64,000 nucleotides of DNA from JAOPZW01 sp963807305. GTDB lineage: Bacteria > Actinomycetota > Thermoleophilia > Solirubrobacterales > Solirubrobacteraceae. The stretch lies in NCBI GenBank assembly GCA_963807305.1, contig CAWEBN010000010.1, forward strand, positions 1 to 64,000, read 5' to 3'. Shown here one piece after another: positions 43,124 through 55,762 of the stretch (position 1 is its first letter; every line of letters begins with the position of its first letter). The translations under genes and the position numbers were made by a program. The notes beneath the pieces were generated by a model. That model ran no database searches and was not told where the DNA came from. It saw only the letters and a program-made list of their open reading frames with translations.

Positions 43124-44268
43124 CTACGGGACGAGTTCGTACGACCGTTCGGTGAGCAGCTCGTAGCCGTCGTCGTTGACGAGCACCAGGTCCTCGACGC
43201 GCATACCGCCGTGCTCGGGGTCGACGGTGCCAGGCTCGACGGCGACCACGTCGCCGGCGATGAGCGGTGCGCGGCCGGTCCGCCCGAGCGCGGGCGCCTC
43301 GTGGACCTCGAGCCCGACGCCGTGGCCGAGCCCGAAGAAGAAGCCGTACTGGAGCGTCTCGCCGGGCTTCTTGGTGCGCTGGGTCGGATGGCCGGCGGCC
43401 TCGAACACGTCGCAGGCCGCGCCGTAGACGTCGACGCCGAGCACTCCCGGGCGGACGGCCTCGAGCGAGCGCTCGTGAGCCTCGAGCACCAGCCGGTGCA
43501 GGTCGGCCACCGCGTCGGAGACGTCGCCGCGCACCCACGTGCGCGTCATGTCGGCCCAGCAGCCCGACGCCTCGTCCTGCGGCCACAGGTCCAGGCAGAT
43601 CGCGGCGTGCGCGGGCAGCGGCCCGCTGCCGGACTCGTGGCCGACGGCGTCGCCCGGCCGCATGGGCGCCACGATGATGTCGTCGGGAGCCGGGGCACCG
43701 AGACGCGCGCACACCTCGCGGATGCGCGCGCGCAGCGCCTCGGAGGTCAGGACCTCGCCGTCGTAGCGCAGCCCGTCGCCGACTATCTCGGCCTCGCGCA
43801 GCACGCGCGCGCACTCCTCGGCGCCGGCCACGGCGGCGTGGGAGGCCCGGCGGATGCCGGCCAGCTCGGCGCTGGTCTTGCGTCGCCGGCGCTCGACGAA
43901 GAGGTTGTCGTCGGCGGTCAGCTCGACCCCCTCGGCGCGCAGGCGATCGGCCACCGCGAGCGGGAAGTCGGGCGGCACGAGGGCATCGGCGATCCCGAGC
44001 TCGCGCACGGCGCGGACGTACAGCTCGCGGTCGATCGCTTCGTAGGACAGCCCCTGGGCGATCAGCTCGTCGCGGCCGAACTGCTCGCCGAGCAGACGTT
44101 CGAGCTCCGGCGCCTGCTGGGCGATGCGGTCGACCTCGAGCACGTTGGTGAGGACCGCCCTGCGCCCATCGATCTCGAGGTACAGGAACGGGTCGCCGAT
44201 CCCGAGCGGCACCTCGTGGCGCATCTCGGGCGAGCGCAGCGTGTCGCCGCAGATGAGGACCGCGGGCA

Positions 44269-44269
<1 letters not shown>
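43124..44269 (-). CDS. M24 family metallopeptidase (Xaa-Pro aminopeptidase-like)
   Basis: A 381-aa pita-bread-fold peptidase. The five metal ligands are recognisable: CLDLWPQDEASGCWADMTRT (two Asp), FFFGLGHGVGLEVHEAP (His), VVAVEPGTV (Glu) and GMRVEDLVLV (Glu). The N-terminal domain to about residue 150 is the creatinase/prolidase type. It starts at the last base of the aconitase stop, so it is coupled to acnA. Substrate is not known. Confidence 0.87.
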
Positions 44270-47091
<2,822 letters not shown>

Positions 47092-47104
47092 GGTCAGGGT
47101 CCTT

Positions 47105-47515
47105 TCAGGCGTCCGCGGGGAGCACGATGAAAGGCTCCCCGCCGGGCGTTGTCAATGATCGGAAGTGGTCGTCGACGGTGACGATGCGGTTCGTCCGAAG
47201 CAGGCCGGCCAGCGCGACGAGGGAGGCGTCGACGAGGCCGATCCATGGGTGCTGCTGGGCGATCGCGAGCGTCTGGCTCAGTGCGTCCGCCCACCAGCGA
47301 ACGGCGTAGGCGCCGGTCTCGAAGTCCTGCCACAGACGCGCCGCGGCGTCGTGTCCGCCCGCGCGGTAGGCGAAGCAATCCATCTCGGCGAGGGCGAGCG
47401 GCGTGGTGACGAGATCCTCGTCGTTGACCTCGAACCACACGCGCGCCGCTCGATGGTGCCGGTCGGCATCGCGCATGAGCGCCACGACCGCGCCGGTGTC
47501 GAGAACGACCGTCAA
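47105..47515 (-). CDS. vapC: PIN-domain ribonuclease toxin (VapC family)
   Basis: A 136-aa PIN-domain protein. The acidic catalytic residues are in VVLDTGAVVALMRD (first Asp), PLALAEMDCFAY (Glu), and GLVDASLVALAGLL with TVDDHF (later Asp residues). The start overlaps the antitoxin stop (ATGA). It would cleave RNA when not bound by the antitoxin. It is set between the antitoxin and aconitase genes in a same-strand chain. Confidence 0.88.
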   Translation of the reverse strand: MTVVLDTGAVVALMRDADRHHRAARVWFEVNDEDLVTTPLALAEMDCFAYRAGGHDAAARLWQDFETGAYAVRWWADALSQTLAIAQQHPWIGLVDASLVALAGLLRTNRIVTVDDHFRSLTTPGGEPFIVLPADA

Positions 47516-47742
47516 TCCTCGCCGAAGCCAGTCTCGGCGAGATAGCGCTCGATGTTCTCGGCGACATCGACCCGACCGCCCTTGATGACGCCGACCGCCT
47601 GCGGCTTGGGCCGCTTCGGCTTCTGCATCGCCGCGGCCAGGGTCCGCCGGATGAACTCGGCTTTGGTGAGGCCCTCGTCGGCGGCGCGGCGGGCGAGAGC
47701 CTCGTCCAGATCGGGATCCAGATAGAGGCTCGTCTTCTTCAC
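47512..47742 (-). CDS. Ribbon-helix-helix antitoxin (VapB-like)
   Basis: A 76-aa protein. The N-terminal RHH fold is MKKTSLYLDPDLDEALARRA with KAEFIRRTLAAAM, and the C-terminal tail (VAENIERYLAETGFGED) is the likely toxin-binding segment. The GTG start at 47742 overlaps the VKOR stop (GTGA). A perfect palindrome spans the start codon and is a probable autoregulatory operator. Confidence 0.82.
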   Translation of the reverse strand: MKKTSLYLDPDLDEALARRAADEGLTKAEFIRRTLAAAMQKPKRPKPQAVGVIKGGRVDVAENIERYLAETGFGED

Positions 47743-48185
47743 CCTATGTAGGGTACCGCACCTCGTCGTCCGGTAGCGGGCGCCATCAGCAGGCGCGCGG
47801 TGGTCACGACGGCGAGCAGGGTCATGATCACCGCGCTGGCCACGCACCAGGGGCAGATGGCGTCGATGCTGAAGAGCTCGCGATAGGTCAGGTAGGCGCT
47901 GAAGCCGAAGCCCGCGAGCGCGAACAGCGCGCCGGCGACGAGCGCCTCCTCGCGCTCGACGAACAGCGTCGCGAGGATCGCCGCGTAGGCGAGGAGGCCG
48001 AGCAGGGCGACCGGGATCCCGGCGAGCCTGGACCACTCCGAGCTCTGCACCTTCTCGCAGTTGCCGCCCAGCCCGCAGACGGGCTTGATGCCCTCGTAGT
48101 GGATGTAGGTCAGGTAGGCCGCGACGCACAGGCCGATGGTGGCCAGGACGATCGCGACGAGACCCAGCCGCCGGTCGGTGCTCAC
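47739..48185 (-). CDS. Vitamin K epoxide reductase family membrane protein
   Basis: A 148-aa membrane protein with four hydrophobic segments. The redox Cys residues are in KPVCGLGGNCEKVQSSEWS and in the CXXC motif DAICPWCVAS. Bacterial VKOR regenerates oxidised DsbA-type thiol oxidases through quinones. Its GTG start overlaps the stop of the DsbA-like gene, its evident partner. Its 3' end carries the antitoxin operator palindrome, and its last residues (VPYIG) are encoded by it. Confidence 0.92.
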   Translation of the reverse strand: MSTDRRLGLVAIVLATIGLCVAAYLTYIHYEGIKPVCGLGGNCEKVQSSEWSRLAGIPVALLGLLAYAAILATLFVEREEALVAGALFALAGFGFSAYLTYRELFSIDAICPWCVASAVIMTLLAVVTTARLLMAPATGRRGAVPYIG

Positions 48186-49003
48186 GCCTGCCCCAGCACG
48201 CCGTCGATGGCCTGCTTGAAGGTCGCCACGTCGGTGGGCCCGGCCTGGACCTGCTGCAGCGCGCCGCCACGCTTGCCCACGAGGACGGTCGGCGTCGACT
48301 GCACGCCGAGCTGGTCGCCCATCGTGTTGGCCTGCTTGATGGGCGCCAGCGACGCGGGCGAAGCGGCGAAGGCGTCGGCCTTGGCCGAGTCCACCCCGGC
48401 GGCCTTGTCGATCGTGTGCAGGAAGCTCGGCGTCACGTACCCCGAGTTCTCCTCGCCCTGGTTGAAGTAGAAGACGTCGATGAAGTTCCAGAGCTTGTCC
48501 TGCTCGCCCGCGGCCGCGGCATGGCGGCCCGCTGTCACGGAGTCCTTGCCGAGGAAGGCCAGGTCGCGGAACTCCATGCGGACCTTGCCGGAGCGCACGT
48601 AGTCCTGCACGAGCTGGGGCAGCGTCTGCAAGGTGTACTCGCGGCAGAAGGGGCATTGCAGGTCGGCGAACTCGACGAGCCGGACCGGCGCGTTCGCGTT
48701 GCCGAGGTAGATCCCGTGCTGCGGGATGCCGGCGAGCATCTCGGCCGACTCCTTCTGACCGGGGATCGCGCCGGCCGACTTCTGTGCGGCCCCCGGACGG
48801 CTCTGGGCCCCGTTCTTGGAACCGCCGGAGCTGACCGCGATGGCCACCACGACGAGCACGGCGGCGGCGCCCAGGACGGCGAGCAGGGTACGCAGGCGCC
48901 TGCGCCGCAGCGCAGCCGCGGCGTCGGCCTGCTCGGCTTCGACACGAGCGGCGCGGGCGGCCTCACGACGCTCCTGCTTGGTCGGCTTGGGTTCGGTGCT
49001 CAT
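48182..49003 (-). CDS. DsbA-like thioredoxin-fold protein, membrane-anchored
   Basis: A 273-aa protein. It has a charged cytoplasmic N-terminus, one membrane segment (about residues 38-58, LLAVLGAAAVLVVVAIAVSS), and an extracytoplasmic DsbA-type domain with the active site EFADLQCPFCREYT and the cis-Pro segment QSTPTVLVG. It introduces disulfide bonds into exported proteins and is reoxidised by the adjacent VKOR protein. The two genes overlap (GTGA). Confidence 0.92.
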   Translation of the reverse strand: MSTEPKPTKQERREAARAARVEAEQADAAAALRRRRLRTLLAVLGAAAVLVVVAIAVSSGGSKNGAQSRPGAAQKSAGAIPGQKESAEMLAGIPQHGIYLGNANAPVRLVEFADLQCPFCREYTLQTLPQLVQDYVRSGKVRMEFRDLAFLGKDSVTAGRHAAAAGEQDKLWNFIDVFYFNQGEENSGYVTPSFLHTIDKAAGVDSAKADAFAASPASLAPIKQANTMGDQLGVQSTPTVLVGKRGGALQQVQAGPTDVATFKQAIDGVLGQA

Positions 49004-49087
49004 GCTCTCTCTGGGTTATCGGCAGGACGCGGACAGGCTTCTGCCCGCCACCCATGGTGGCGCACCGCGCGTCAGGCGGGGGTCAGC

Positions 49088-49198
49088 TCACGCGAACTGT
49101 CCGGGAGAGCAGGTCAGGGTGAGCCGCCACTCCCTTGGGGGGATAACGGGAGCGGCGGCCACCCCGAGCAGCGCAGAGAGGGGGGCGATCCTGCGCAT
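49088..49198 (-). pseudogene. Small secreted-peptide ORF, possible truncated subtilisin-inhibitor-like protein
   Basis: A 36-residue frame with a signal-like start (MRRIAPLSALLGVAAAPVIP) and the end WRLTLTCSPGQFA. The WRLTLTCSP motif resembles the conserved Cys region of subtilisin-inhibitor-like proteins, but the rest of that domain is missing. It lies in a 264-bp gap with no other gene. It may be a remnant or chance. Confidence 0.25.
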
Positions 49199-49268
49199 GT
49201 CGACGGCTGAAACGGCCACCGAACCGAAATCTTGCGGATCACGAGCCGAGATTTTCTTGCGGCGAGTT

Positions 49269-49685
49269 TCAGGCGGCGCGATCGAAGCGCCCGCGCCCGC
49301 CGCCGCGCGAGCGGCGGTCGACCTCGAACCAGACGCGGCAGCCCTTGGTGCTGTCGACGCCCCAGCGGGCGGCGAGCTTGGCCAGCAGCTTGAGGCCATA
49401 GCCGTCGGTCTCGACCTGGTCGGGGTCGAAGCCCGTTCCCGGGTCGGCCACCTCGACGCGCGCGAAGTCGTCGTTGAGCCGCGCGAAGAAGACGATCCGC
49501 TGGTCGGACCGCAGGGATGCGTGCCGGACCGCGTTGCCCACGATCTCGGTCGCCAGCAGGGTCACCGTGTGCTCGATGTCCTCGTTGAGGCCGTGGGCGT
49601 GAAGCGCGCGACGGGCCAGCCGCGCCGACTCCGGGCGAGGCTCGAGAGCCAGGAGCATCTCCCGGGTATCGGTAGCTGTGGGCAT
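49269..49685 (-). CDS. HATPase-domain protein (anti-sigma regulatory factor/RsbW-like)
   Basis: A 138-aa GHKL ATPase domain protein. The N box is LLATEIVGNAVRHASL and the G1 region VEVADPGTGFD; a G2-like GYGLKLLAKLAARWGV follows. This is the pattern of stand-alone serine kinases/anti-sigma regulators common in actinobacteria. No anti-anti-sigma partner is adjacent. The Arg/Gly-rich tail is atypical. Confidence 0.82.
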   Translation of the reverse strand: MPTATDTREMLLALEPRPESARLARRALHAHGLNEDIEHTVTLLATEIVGNAVRHASLRSDQRIVFFARLNDDFARVEVADPGTGFDPDQVETDGYGLKLLAKLAARWGVDSTKGCRVWFEVDRRSRGGGRGRFDRAA

Positions 49686-49735
49686 TCAATCCCAGGCTGC
49701 CCCGTGCGAGACCGCCCTAACCCCTGCCCAGACGG

Positions 49736-50503
49736 ATGTGCGTCAGCGCACACATCCCCTTTAAGGCCGCCATACTCGACGCCGTGCGCAGCGGCGTCGC
49801 GATCGCCTTCTGCATCGCCTCCCTGATGGCCGCAGGCTGCGGCTCCACCGAAATGCACCGGATCGCCGAGTGGCGGACCGGGCCGCCGTACATCCCGCCG
49901 CCCGAGCCGACCCACGCGACGGCCGGAAGGCAGGCCGCCGGCACGTCCGGCGAGGCCTCGAAGACGGCGCCCGAGAAGGCCTCGCAGACCGCCTCGGCGA
50001 GCGGCCGCGGGGCCCCAACCGACGCCGAGGTCCGGCGCGAGCTCGAGCAGGCCTTCGGTTCGCGCGCCGGCCGGGCGATCGACGCCGCCGGGCTGTCCAC
50101 CGGAGGCCTCGCCACCGTCCCGCCCGCGGCGCCATCGCGTGTGGCGGCCATCATCAACGCCGCCAACTCGGTCGCGCGCAAGCCCTACGTCTACGGCGGC
50201 GGCCACGGGCGCCTGGCCGACGAGACGTTCGTCGACACCGCCTATGACTGCTCCGGGTCGGTCTCCTTCGCGCTGGCGGCGGCCGGCCTGGTCGACAGCC
50301 CGATGGACTCCTCGGCCCTGGCGCGCTTCGGCAGGCCCGGCCCCGGGCACTGGGTGACGATCTACGCGAACGCGGGCCACGCCTTCATGACCGTGGCCGG
50401 CCTGCGCTTCGACACGTCGGGCCGCGACGCCGGCGGCTCGCGCTGGCAGGCGGACTCGCGGACGGTGGCGGGCTTCACCGTCCGCCACCCCGGCGGGTTG
50501 TGA
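49736..50503 (+). CDS. NlpC/P60-like cell-wall peptidase lipoprotein
   Basis: A 255-aa exported protein. The hydrophobic N-terminus ends in SLMAAGCGST, a probable lipobox. A low-complexity Ala/Ser/Pro linker reaches about residue 125. The catalytic domain follows, with KPYVYGGGHGRL, the nucleophile Cys in YDCSGSVSFAL, and the His in GHAFMTVAGLRFD. This fits NlpC/P60 endopeptidases that cut peptidoglycan stem peptides. It is divergent from the HATPase gene and convergent with the sigma factor gene. Confidence 0.75.
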   Translation: MCVSAHIPFKAAILDAVRSGVAIAFCIASLMAAGCGSTEMHRIAEWRTGPPYIPPPEPTHATAGRQAAGTSGEASKTAPEKASQTASASGRGAPTDAEVRRELEQAFGSRAGRAIDAAGLSTGGLATVPPAAPSRVAAIINAANSVARKPYVYGGGHGRLADETFVDTAYDCSGSVSFALAAAGLVDSPMDSSALARFGRPGPGHWVTIYANAGHAFMTVAGLRFDTSGRDAGGSRWQADSRTVAGFTVRHPGGL

Positions 50504-50561
50504 GGAAAGCCCGCGCGCGGTCGCTCTGCCGGCGCACGACGCCCGGCGGATGCCCAACGAG

Positions 50562-50596
50562 CGACGCCCCGCCGCGCAGGGCGCGACGGGGCGTCG
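50562..50596. terminator. Bidirectional hairpin between convergent genes
   Basis: Perfect 10-bp arms, CGACGCCCCG (50562-50571) and CGGGGCGTCG (50587-50596), enclose a 15-nt loop in the gap between the NlpC/P60-like and sigma-factor genes. No T-run is seen. Confidence 0.75.
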
Positions 50597-50622
50597 GGAA
50601 CAACGTGGTGTGGCTGCCTGGC

Positions 50623-51483
50623 CTACGCGGCTTCGCGCAGTGCGGCGAGGTCGTCCATGTCCTTCAGCCGGTTGAGGGCCGAGGACTCCAGACGCTCTGC
50701 CTCGCGGGCGCCGATGCGCAGCTCGCGCTGCACCTGGGCGCGGGTGCGGGGCTCGCCGCTCGTGCCGAAGCGCAGCTCGATGACCTTGCGCTCGTTCTCG
50801 GGCAGGCGCTGGAGCGCCTCCGAGACCGTCTCAGAGACCATCGTCTCGTGCACTTCCTCCTCGGGCGGAGGGGCCTCGCCGGCCTGCAGGTCGCCGAGGG
50901 TGGCCGAGTCGTCGTCGTCGCCCAGGCGCATGTCGAGGCTCGAGGGGGTCCGGTCGACGGCAACGATGGCCTCGACCTCCTCCACGGGCATCTCGACCGC
51001 GGCCGCGATCTCGTGGGGCTCGGGCTCGCGCTCGAGCTTCACCGCGAGCTCATTGCGGGCGCGGCCGACCTTGCGCGCCTTGGTGGCGACGTGGGCGGGC
51101 AGCCTGATCGTGCGGCCCGTGTTGTCCAGGCCGCGCTGGATGGCCTGCCTGATCCACAGCGTCGCGTAGGTCGAGAAGCGGAAGCCCTTGCGCCAGTCGA
51201 ACTTCTCGGCGGCGCGGATGAGGCCCAGCATTCCCTCCTGCACGAGGTCGTTGAGGGTCAGGCCATGGCCCTGATAGCGACGGGCGATCGAGACCACGAG
51301 TCGCAGATTGCAGTTGATGAGCCGCTCCTTGGCGACGAGATCGCCACGCTCGATGCGCTGCGCTAGCTCGAGCTCCTCCGCAGGGCGCAGGAGACGAAAC
51401 TCGTTGGCGCGCTGCAGAAGCTGATCGAGAGCGTCGGCGTGAACGAGCGCCTCGTCTCGGAGGGGGTTCTTCGTTTCGAGCAA
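50623..51483 (-). CDS. Sigma-70 family RNA polymerase sigma factor (primary-like, group 2)
   Basis: A 286-aa sigma factor with regions 1.2, 2, 3 and 4. Region 2 reads LINCNLRLVVSIARRYQGHG and GFRFSTYATLWIRQAIQR, close to SigA/HrdB. Region 3 follows (RLPAHVATKARKV), and region 4 has LPENERKVIELRFG and RELRIGAREAERLESSALNR. It lacks the long N-terminal extension of the housekeeping factor, so it is probably a group 2 stress or stationary-phase factor. The start is TTG 51483 with GGAGG 7 bp upstream. Confidence 0.9.
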   Translation of the reverse strand: MLETKNPLRDEALVHADALDQLLQRANEFRLLRPAEELELAQRIERGDLVAKERLINCNLRLVVSIARRYQGHGLTLNDLVQEGMLGLIRAAEKFDWRKGFRFSTYATLWIRQAIQRGLDNTGRTIRLPAHVATKARKVGRARNELAVKLEREPEPHEIAAAVEMPVEEVEAIVAVDRTPSSLDMRLGDDDDSATLGDLQAGEAPPPEEEVHETMVSETVSEALQRLPENERKVIELRFGTSGEPRTRAQVQRELRIGAREAERLESSALNRLKDMDDLAALREAA

Positions 51484-51524
51484 GATCCTCCATCTGGGGG
51501 GTAAATCCGATTGCTACGGTAGGT

Positions 51525-51553
51525 ATTCTACCCTGAATTGGTTGCTCGCGCAA
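51525..51553 (-). promoter_or_regulatory. Sigma-70 type promoter for the sigma-factor gene
   Basis: On the minus strand TTGCGC (51553-51548) and TAGAAT (51530-51525) are separated by exactly 17 bp. The -10 lies about 42 bp before the TTG start. A GGTAG/CTACC inverted repeat overlaps the -10 and could bind a regulator. Confidence 0.65.
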
Positions 51554-51722
51554 CCTCCTGAGGGCCGCCCTCCCTAAACGCCACCGCGAGGGGAATGATG
51601 CGGTGCCGCCTTGCCTAGAGCTACCCCGTCCGCACCGTGCGGTCACAGGGTCGGACGGTTAGGCGATGTTAGGCGCCGTACCTTTGGCGAACCTTTCGCC
51701 AAGCTCAGCGCAGCCTGAGTCT

Positions 51723-53051
51723 TCAATCGGGGCGGCGCGAGTCACGCGTGCGCGCGATGAGGTCACGGTACCACGCGCCGCTGCGCTTGAGCGTGCGCCG
51801 CTGCGTGTCGTAGTCCACGCGCACGATCCCGAAGCGCTTGTCGTAGCCGCGGCTCCACTCGAAGTTGTCCATCAGCGACCACGCGAAGTAGCGGCGGACG
51901 TCCACGCCGTCGGCGATCGCGCGGGCCACGGCCTCGATGTGGCCGTCGAGGTACGCGACGCGGTCGGGGTCGTCGACCAGCCCGTTGCCGGCGGGCGGAT
52001 CGTCGAAGGCCGCTCCGTTCTCGGTGATCGCGATGGGCACGTCGTAGTCGCGCTGCAGACGGACCAGCAGCTCGTAGAGGCCTTCGGGCTCGACCTCCCA
52101 GCCCATCGCCGTCAGCGGCGGCGGGCCCCCTTCGAAGACCACGCCCAGCGGCTCCTCGCGCGCGTCCGCGCGCACGCGTGAGGGGAAGTAGTAGTTGACG
52201 CCGAGGAAGTCGATCGGCCGGGCGATCACCTCGAGGTCGCCGTCGCGGATCGCGTTGATCGGCCCGACGTGGCGCTCGAAGTGCTCGAATACGTCCTGCG
52301 GGTAGGCGCCGCGCAGCACCGGGTCCAGGAACCAGCGGTTGAGGTGGCCGTCGTAAAGGCGGGCCGCGTCCTCCTCACCGGGCGCCGCCGGGTACACGGG
52401 CGAGAGGTTGAGGGTGATCCCGACGCTGCCCGGGAGGGCCGGCAGCGCGAGGCCGTGCGAGAGCAGCAGGTGGTGGCTGACCGCCAGCGCCGTGGGCCAA
52501 TCGCGCACGCCGGGGGCGAAGCGGCCCTGCGCGTGGCCGGGGAAGGTCGCCACCCACGGCTCGTTGTGCGTGATCCACGTCCGGACCAGGTCGCCGAGCT
52601 CGCGCGCCATGTGCTGCGCGTACTCGGCGAAGCGCTCTGCGGTGTCGCGGTTGGCCCACCCGCCCGCGTCCTGCAGGGCCTGCGGCAGGTCCCAGTGATA
52701 GAGCGTCGCCGCCGGCTCGATGCCGCGCTCGAGCAGCCCCTCCACGAGGTTGCGGTAGAAGCGCACGCCCGCCGGGTTGAGCGGCCCGGCGCCGTCGGGC
52801 TGCACCCGCGGCCACGAGATCGAGAAGCGGTAGGACTCGAGGCCGAGCGCCGCCATCAGGTCGAGGTCCTCGCGCCAGCGGTGGTAGTGGTCGCACGCGA
52901 CGTCGCCGGTGTCGCCGTTGGCGATGGCGCCCGGCACGCGGCAGAAGGTGTCCCAGATCGACTCGCCGCGCCCGTCCTCGTGCACCGCGCCCTCGATCTG
53001 GTAGGCGGCCGTGGCGGCGCCGAAGCGGAATCCGGGCGGGAAGCTGGGCAC
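51723..53051 (-). CDS. GH1 beta-glucosidase, copy 1
   Basis: A 442-aa family 1 glycoside hydrolase, cytoplasmic, that hydrolyses beta-linked disaccharides. The N-terminal FRFGAATAAYQIEGAVHEDG is the family signature. The acid/base Glu is in WITHNEPWV, the nucleophile Glu in IAITENGAAF, and the aglycone region near SLMDNFEWSRGYDKRFG is complete. It stands next to the sugar ABC operon and is similar to the second GH1 at 54362-55762. Confidence 0.94.
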   Translation of the reverse strand: MPSFPPGFRFGAATAAYQIEGAVHEDGRGESIWDTFCRVPGAIANGDTGDVACDHYHRWREDLDLMAALGLESYRFSISWPRVQPDGAGPLNPAGVRFYRNLVEGLLERGIEPAATLYHWDLPQALQDAGGWANRDTAERFAEYAQHMARELGDLVRTWITHNEPWVATFPGHAQGRFAPGVRDWPTALAVSHHLLLSHGLALPALPGSVGITLNLSPVYPAAPGEEDAARLYDGHLNRWFLDPVLRGAYPQDVFEHFERHVGPINAIRDGDLEVIARPIDFLGVNYYFPSRVRADAREEPLGVVFEGGPPPLTAMGWEVEPEGLYELLVRLQRDYDVPIAITENGAAFDDPPAGNGLVDDPDRVAYLDGHIEAVARAIADGVDVRRYFAWSLMDNFEWSRGYDKRFGIVRVDYDTQRRTLKRSGAWYRDLIARTRDSRRPD

Positions 53052-53187
53052 GAGGCGGGAAACCTACCGGCGGCCCGGCCGCCGGCGGCTCTGGGTGGGT
53101 GGGAGCGAGTTCCCTGCCCGGAGCCGACGGCGGCCGTGAGGCCGTGCGAGGGGCGGGTCTCCCCTCAACCTCGGGGACGCGACTGGC

Positions 53188-54361
<1,174 letters not shown>

Positions 54362-54362
<1 letters not shown>

Positions 54363-55762
54363 CAGCTTCCTCCTGCCATACGGACGCGGGCGATGAAGTC
54401 GCGGTACCACAGGGCGCTCTGCTTGGGGACCCGCCTCTGCGTGGCGAAGTCGACGTGGACGATGCCGAAGCGCTTGTCGTAGCCCTCTTCCCACTCGAAG
54501 TTGTCCATCAGCGACCACACGCAGTAGCGGCGCACGTCGGCGCCGTCGGCCACGGCGCGCGCGAGCGCGGCGAGGTGGCCCCGCAGGTACGCCGTGCGCT
54601 CCGGATCCTCGACGTGGCCGTTGACCGCAGGCGGGTCGTCGAAGGAGGCGCCGTTCTCGGTGATGTAGACGGGAAGGGGGCCGTAGTCGCGGCGCAGGCG
54701 CGTGAGGACCTGGTGCAGGCCGTCGGGGTTGACCTCCCAGCCCATCGCCGTGGTCGGCGGCGGCGGCTCGGTCTGGCGGGCCTGGAGGGGCAGCTCGCCG
54801 GGAGACGCGGCGATGCGCTGCGGGTTGTAGTAGTTGACGCCGAGGAAGTCGATCGGGGCGCGGATCACCTCCAGGTCGCCGTCGCGCACGGACTCCGCGG
54901 GGCCGTACAGGCCCTCGTAGAGCGCGAGCATGTCGGCCGGGTAGCTGCCGCGCAGCAGGGGGTCGAGGAACCAGCGGTTGAGGTGGCCGTCGATCCGCCG
55001 CGCGGCGTCGCGGTCGGCCTCGCCGGTGCCCGCGGCATGGATGGGGAACTGGTTGAGGGCGATCCCGACCTGCGCCAGCTCGCCCAGCTGCGCGCGCAGG
55101 GCGCCCAGGGCCAGGCCGTGGGAGAGCAGCAGATGGTGCGAAGCGCGCAGGGCGGTGGGCCAGTGGCGGATGCCCGGCGCCTTGGTGCCGTAGGCGTGGC
55201 CGAGGAAGGCGACGACCCACGGCTCGTTGTGGGTGATCCACTGCGACACCGCGTCGCCCAGCTCGCCGGCCACGATCGCCGCGTACTCGGCGAAGCGCTG
55301 CGCGGTGTCGCGCTCCCCCCAGCCGCCGGCGTCCTGCAGCGCCTGCGGCAGATCCCAGTGGTAGAGCGTCGCGATCGGCTCGATCCCGCGCTCGAGCAGG
55401 CCCTCGGCCAGGCGGCGGTAGAACCCGAGCCCGGCCGCGTTGCCGGGCCCGCGCCCCGACGGCTGCACGCGCGGCCAGGCGATCGAGAAGCGGTAGCTCT
55501 CCAGGCCGAGCTCGGCCATCAGATCGAGGTCGGCCTCCCAGCGGCGGTAGTGGTCGCACGCGGGGTCGCCGGTGTCGCCGTGGGCCACGGCGCCGGGGGT
55601 GGCGCAGAAGCGATCCCAGATCGACTCCCCGCGCCCGTCCGCGTCGATCGCGCCCTCGATCTGGAACGACGCGGTCGCCGCCCCGAGCCGGACCACCGAC
55701 GGGAAGGCGGCCGCGTCGGGCTCGCCTCCGAGGTCGAGCACCTGCGGGTCGATCGTCGTCAT
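54362..55762 (-). CDS. GH1 beta-glucosidase, copy 2
   Basis: A 466-aa family 1 glycoside hydrolase with VRLGAATASFQIEGAIDADG, acid/base WITHNEPWV, nucleophile YITENGASF and CVWSLMDNFEWEEGYDKRFG. It is longer at the N-terminus than copy 1 and lies inside the transporter operon between the second permease and the ATPase. It probably splits the imported beta-glucoside. The start overlaps the permease stop (ATGA). Confidence 0.94.

Noticed and set aside
51484..51722. tRNA or riboswitch in the leader of the sigma-factor gene
   Set aside because: No cloverleaf or known aptamer core was found; the visible structure is explained by a promoter and a small inverted repeat.
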